From IMG/VR virus record IMGVR_UViG_3300048592_001397, positions 1 through 23,817 of that record: 23,817 bases of DNA; one strand, 5' to 3'. Positions within the stretch are counted from its first letter, which is position 1. Each line of letters opens with the position of its first letter. The translations under genes and the position numbers were made by a program. The notes under the pieces were generated by a model that saw nothing but the letters and a program-made list of their open reading frames with translations, searched no databases and was not told where the DNA came from. This document shows positions 21,783 through 23,817 of this stretch, piece by piece. The DNA is from a virus.

Positions 21783-23087
21783 ATGTTTAGAAAGATTTGT
21801 TTTTGTGCCCTGATTTTAGCCGGGCTCGTACCTGAGGTTGGACTTTCGCAGGCGGAATTTCCAAATGATCGAATCGATATTGATTTCAATATCCTGCCTT
21901 CAAATGAATTCGTAAACGAAGCCGGTGGCCGCGCCATCGTCATCAGAAGAAAGCCCCGTGGTGTGAGGCGCTGCGACACCTCCGATGATTGCCCGCCAGC
22001 CATGATTATCAATGTTGATAACGGCAATACCAATATCAAGGGCAAGACGAATGTCAACGCCCTCTATGTGAATGGTCGCCCCATCATTGGCGAGACAGGG
22101 GAATGGCTTGGATCGGTGGAGAATATGAAGGGACCTCAAGGCGATCCCGGTCCACAAGGTCCGCAAGGCAGCGGCTGCAGAGTTGAGGATGCATTCATTG
22201 TCTGCGGAGACTACAGAATCAGCTTTGAAACCTTGCGCGGTCCCAAAGGTGATCAGGGTGATCCAGGACCACAGGGGCCACAGGGGCCACAGGGAGTCAG
22301 AGGTCCACAAGGATTGACAGGCCCCAAAGGCGAAATCGGTAACACTGGTCCCATTGGGCCTTCCGGTCCAAAAGGTGATTCCGGCGAATCCTGCAAAGTC
22401 CTCGATGGGCAAATTATCTGCGGGGCTCAGAAAATTTCCATCGAATCCCTTCGAGGTCCACAAGGCACGGAAGGTCCAAGAGGACTTAAAGGTGATAAAG
22501 GGGAACCCGGAGCGGGCTGCAGAATTCAGGATGGCTCGATCCAATGCGGCGAGTTTCAAATTGCCCTTGAATCCTTGAGGGGACCAATGGGCAATCCAGG
22601 ACCCGCTGGCGCAACTGGACCAAGAGGCGAAAGAGGCGAGATGGGTCCGCAGGGTTTGAAAGGCGATAAGGGGGACATAGGCGACAAAGGAGATTCCGGT
22701 CCAACCGGTCCAACCGGTCCAGCAGGAGTGAAAGGCGACGCTGGACCGAGAGGCTTTAGCGGCAGTACCGGCCCACAAGGACCAAAGGGGGATACAGGAG
22801 CCACGGGACCACAAGGTTTTAAAGGTGACAAAGGCGATAAGGGCGATCCTGGAGCACCTGGGCGAAACGGATTTGCCTCCTGCCGGTCTGTGACAAAGGA
22901 ATTCAAATTCTACGTTGAAGTCGTCAGTTGCGACGCTTCCGAAATTGTAACGGGAGGGGGCGCAAGCTGCATAACCGGAGTGAGCGTGAAATCAAGCGGG
23001 CCATCTGGAAATGGCTGGCGAGCGCAATGTACCGACCAGGCAGCCGCGTTGATGAACTCAGTTACAGCGATTTGCTGCAAGATGTAG
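21783..23087 (+). CDS. Collagen-like protein with signal peptide and cysteine-rich modules
   Basis: This 434-residue protein has long Gly-X-Y collagen repeats (e.g. [19 protein letters not shown]). Three similar cysteine modules interrupt them, with first Cys at about residues 132, 204 and 246: [GE][GS]C[RK] then about 9 residues to CG, then [IF]..ESLRGP-type text. The C-terminal 70 residues ([37 protein letters not shown]) form a Cys-rich knob that probably seeds trimerisation. The ATG at 21783 is preferred over 21750 because it begins an apparent signal peptide, [19 protein letters not shown], with likely cleavage at SQA/EF, and follows a GAGAGAAGA purine tract. A cytoplasmically assembled tail fibre would not need a signal peptide, so this may be an exported surface protein rather than a virion fibre. 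It is the last gene before a terminator. Confidence 0.85.
   Translation: MFRKICFCALILAGLVPEVGLSQAEFPNDRIDIDFNILPSNEFVNEAGGRAIVIRRKPRGVRRCDTSDDCPPAMIINVDNGNTNIKGKTNVNALYVNGRPIIGETGEWLGSVENMKGPQGDPGPQGPQGSGCRVEDAFIVCGDYRISFETLRGPKGDQGDPGPQGPQGPQGVRGPQGLTGPKGEIGNTGPIGPSGPKGDSGESCKVLDGQIICGAQKISIESLRGPQGTEGPRGLKGDKGEPGAGCRIQDGSIQCGEFQIALESLRGPMGNPGPAGATGPRGERGEMGPQGLKGDKGDIGDKGDSGPTGPTGPAGVKGDAGPRGFSGSTGPQGPKGDTGATGPQGFKGDKGDKGDPGAPGRNGFASCRSVTKEFKFYVEVVSCDASEIVTGGGASCITGVSVKSSGPSGNGWRAQCTDQAAALMNSVTAICCKM
22266..22292 (+). repeat. Short in-frame tandem repeat in the collagen-like gene
   Basis: Three nearly identical nine-base units (GGACCACAG, then GGGCCACAG twice) encode the glycine-proline-glutamine run. 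Nine-base units preserve frame, so slippage would change fibre length without breaking the protein. Confidence 0.6.
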
Positions 23088-23125
23088 TCAGCTTAATTCA
23101 GCATGACCGCGAATAGTCATAATCC

Positions 23126-23160
23126 AGCCTCTGTAGCACTTTGCTGCAGAGGCTATTTCT
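23126..23160 (+). terminator. Intrinsic terminator after the late operon
   Basis: A long hairpin pairs 23126-23138 (A, then GCCTCTGTAGCA) with 23142-23154 (TGCTGCAGAGGC, then T) across a three-base loop, about 13 base pairs including one G-U. It is followed by ATTTCT, a modest T tract. It lies 39 bases after the collagen-like gene stop and closes the late transcription unit. Confidence 0.75.
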
Positions 23161-23172
23161 GAGAACGGTCTC
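23161..23172. repeat. Small inverted repeat before the wHTH gene
   Basis: GAGA and TCTC flank ACGG, ending four bases before the ATG at 23177. It could be an operator for the adjacent DNA-binding protein, but a repeat this short can arise by chance. Confidence 0.2.
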
Positions 23173-23176
23173 CAGC

Positions 23177-23500
23177 ATGCCGACACAAAAGAAAAATATG
23201 CATCAAGCCTTGGAACGTATAGGACCGAGGATTATAAGTTTTCTGGCAGACACGGGAAAGCCGGTTAACAAAGAATGCATACTGCAGTCTGTGACTGGGC
23301 GCCGCCAGTATATTCTGGCCACTCTTAAGACTCTGGTTCAAATGAAAAGAGTTGGACTCTCTGGAACGGGAGTTCGATCCGATCCCTTTCTGTACTCCGT
23401 TAAATGTTTACCAGAGGGGTCACCCTATAGTGAATGGCCCCACAGCGAAAGTTTCAAACTGGATACAGCCTATGATGATTTCCTGGAAATAACGGTATGA
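23177..23500 (+). CDS. Probable winged-helix DNA-binding protein
   Basis: This 107-residue protein starts at ATG 23177 (an open frame extends to 23141; a later ATG at 23198 is also possible). It contains a winged-helix-like segment: HQALERIGPRIISFLADTGK, then PVNKECILQSVTGRRQYILA as the likely HTH, followed by the wing (MKRVGLSGTGVRSDPFLYSV). The C-terminal 35 residues are acidic and unstructured. It sits just downstream of the late terminator, so it begins a separate unit, and its stop overlaps the next gene as ATGA. Regulatory or replication roles are both possible; I do not recognise the family. Confidence 0.55.
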   Translation: MPTQKKNMHQALERIGPRIISFLADTGKPVNKECILQSVTGRRQYILATLKTLVQMKRVGLSGTGVRSDPFLYSVKCLPEGSPYSEWPHSESFKLDTAYDDFLEITV

Positions 23501-23817
23501 GCATCATTTCCTTTGTTGATCAGCTTTCAGATAAAGGAATCACGTTAGCTTTAGACGGCGAAGAGTTGAAGCTCAGGGGGAATCGGAGCGCGCTAACGCC
23601 AAGCTTGCTTGAAGACGTCAAGAGCCGAAAAACAGAGATTGTCTCCCACTTGGAATCGCTGCGAATCAGCGGTGATGTAAGAAGTCCGAAAGCAGAACCC
23701 TTTCAAAACCGAGTATTTGAACTTCCCGGCGGAAAAACGGCCACCTTTACCAAGCAGGAATTCCACGAACTGGTGGAAGCTTTCAGGGTGCTGCACGCTT
23801 GGCAATATGAAAAATAG
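23497..23817 (+). CDS. TubC N-terminal docking-domain-like small protein
   Basis: This 106-residue protein ends exactly at the window edge (stop TAG). Residues 1-53 match the TubC_N docking-domain pattern: IISFVDQLSDKGITLALDGE, LKLRGNRSALTPSLLEDVKS and a following helix (KTEIVSHLES). In NRPS/PKS enzymes this fold mediates subunit docking, but stand-alone copies also occur in mobile elements, where their role is not established. The C-terminal half (VFELPGGKTATFTKQEFHEL, VEAFRVLHAWQYEK) is a separate helical part. The ATG overlaps the wHTH gene stop, so the two are coupled. No NRPS context is present. Confidence 0.6.
   Translation: MSIISFVDQLSDKGITLALDGEELKLRGNRSALTPSLLEDVKSRKTEIVSHLESLRISGDVRSPKAEPFQNRVFELPGGKTATFTKQEFHELVEAFRVLHAWQYEK

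Noticed and set aside
21900-22814. Long 304-residue minus-strand ORF
   Set aside because: It is antisense to the collagen-like gene and Trp/Ser-rich, a by-product of the repeat codons; it has no domain or ribosome site.
22556-22906. Proline-rich ORF on the minus strand
   Set aside because: It is the antisense of the collagen Gly-X-Y repeats; Gly-Pro codons read in reverse give Pro-rich text automatically.
23497-23817. Part of a nonribosomal peptide or polyketide synthase
   Set aside because: Only a short docking-like domain is present, the ORF ends after 106 residues, and the context is phage.

Overview
The window is the late-gene half of a tailed-phage prophage, or a phage genome, from a Gram-negative and probably proteobacterial host. 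The host cannot be named from the sequence. Base composition is moderate, late genes are packed with 4-base start/stop overlaps, and an unusual number of genes start with TTG. The structural genes form a lambda-type head module followed by a P2-type contractile-tail module. Wolbachia phage WO is a well-known example of the same combination.

Layout. (1) 1-1814, minus strand: a two-gene operon of an unrecognised protein with a C-terminal membrane region and a Mom-like DNA-modification protein, joined by an ATGA overlap. (2) 1963-2340, plus strand: a 46-residue zinc-ribbon gene vaguely resembling Mu Com, then a non-coding stretch holding a GC-rich dyad directly upstream of the terminase, a candidate cos region. 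(3) 2341-6515: small terminase, large terminase, gpW-like joiner and portal. (4) 6512-9170: an insertion of accessory genes (morons) splitting portal from protease. It holds a SLATT-like membrane/zinc protein on the minus strand, a decayed second copy of the portal 3' end, a small minus-strand ORF, a secreted protein on the plus strand, and a small membrane protein on the minus strand. Three of these have plausible sigma70-type promoters of their own. (5) 9177-12528: S49 protease, decoration protein, major capsid and connector genes. (6) 12525-21745: spike V, a small unknown gene, gp25-like W, J, I, sheath, tube, E/E' chaperone with a probable programmed frameshift on an A8 run, tape measure, U, X and D. 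(7) 21783-23087: a collagen-like protein with an apparent signal peptide, then a strong intrinsic terminator. (8) 23177-23817: a new two-gene unit with a winged-helix-like protein and a TubC-docking-domain-like protein.

How it fits together. Nu1/GpA package DNA through the portal into a GpE shell decorated by a gpD-like protein and matured by a ClpP-fold protease. A P2-like sheathed tail then joins through small connector and terminator proteins. The flanking and inserted genes (Mom-like modification, the SLATT-like protein, secreted and membrane proteins) look like lysogenic-conversion or phage-warfare cargo. The most informative signals are the portal relic beside the SLATT-like gene, the Mom/unknown-membrane-protein pair, and the signal peptide on the collagen-like protein where a tail fibre would be expected. 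No lysis genes, integrase, tRNA, CRISPR array or recognised fibre/chaperone pair was seen.
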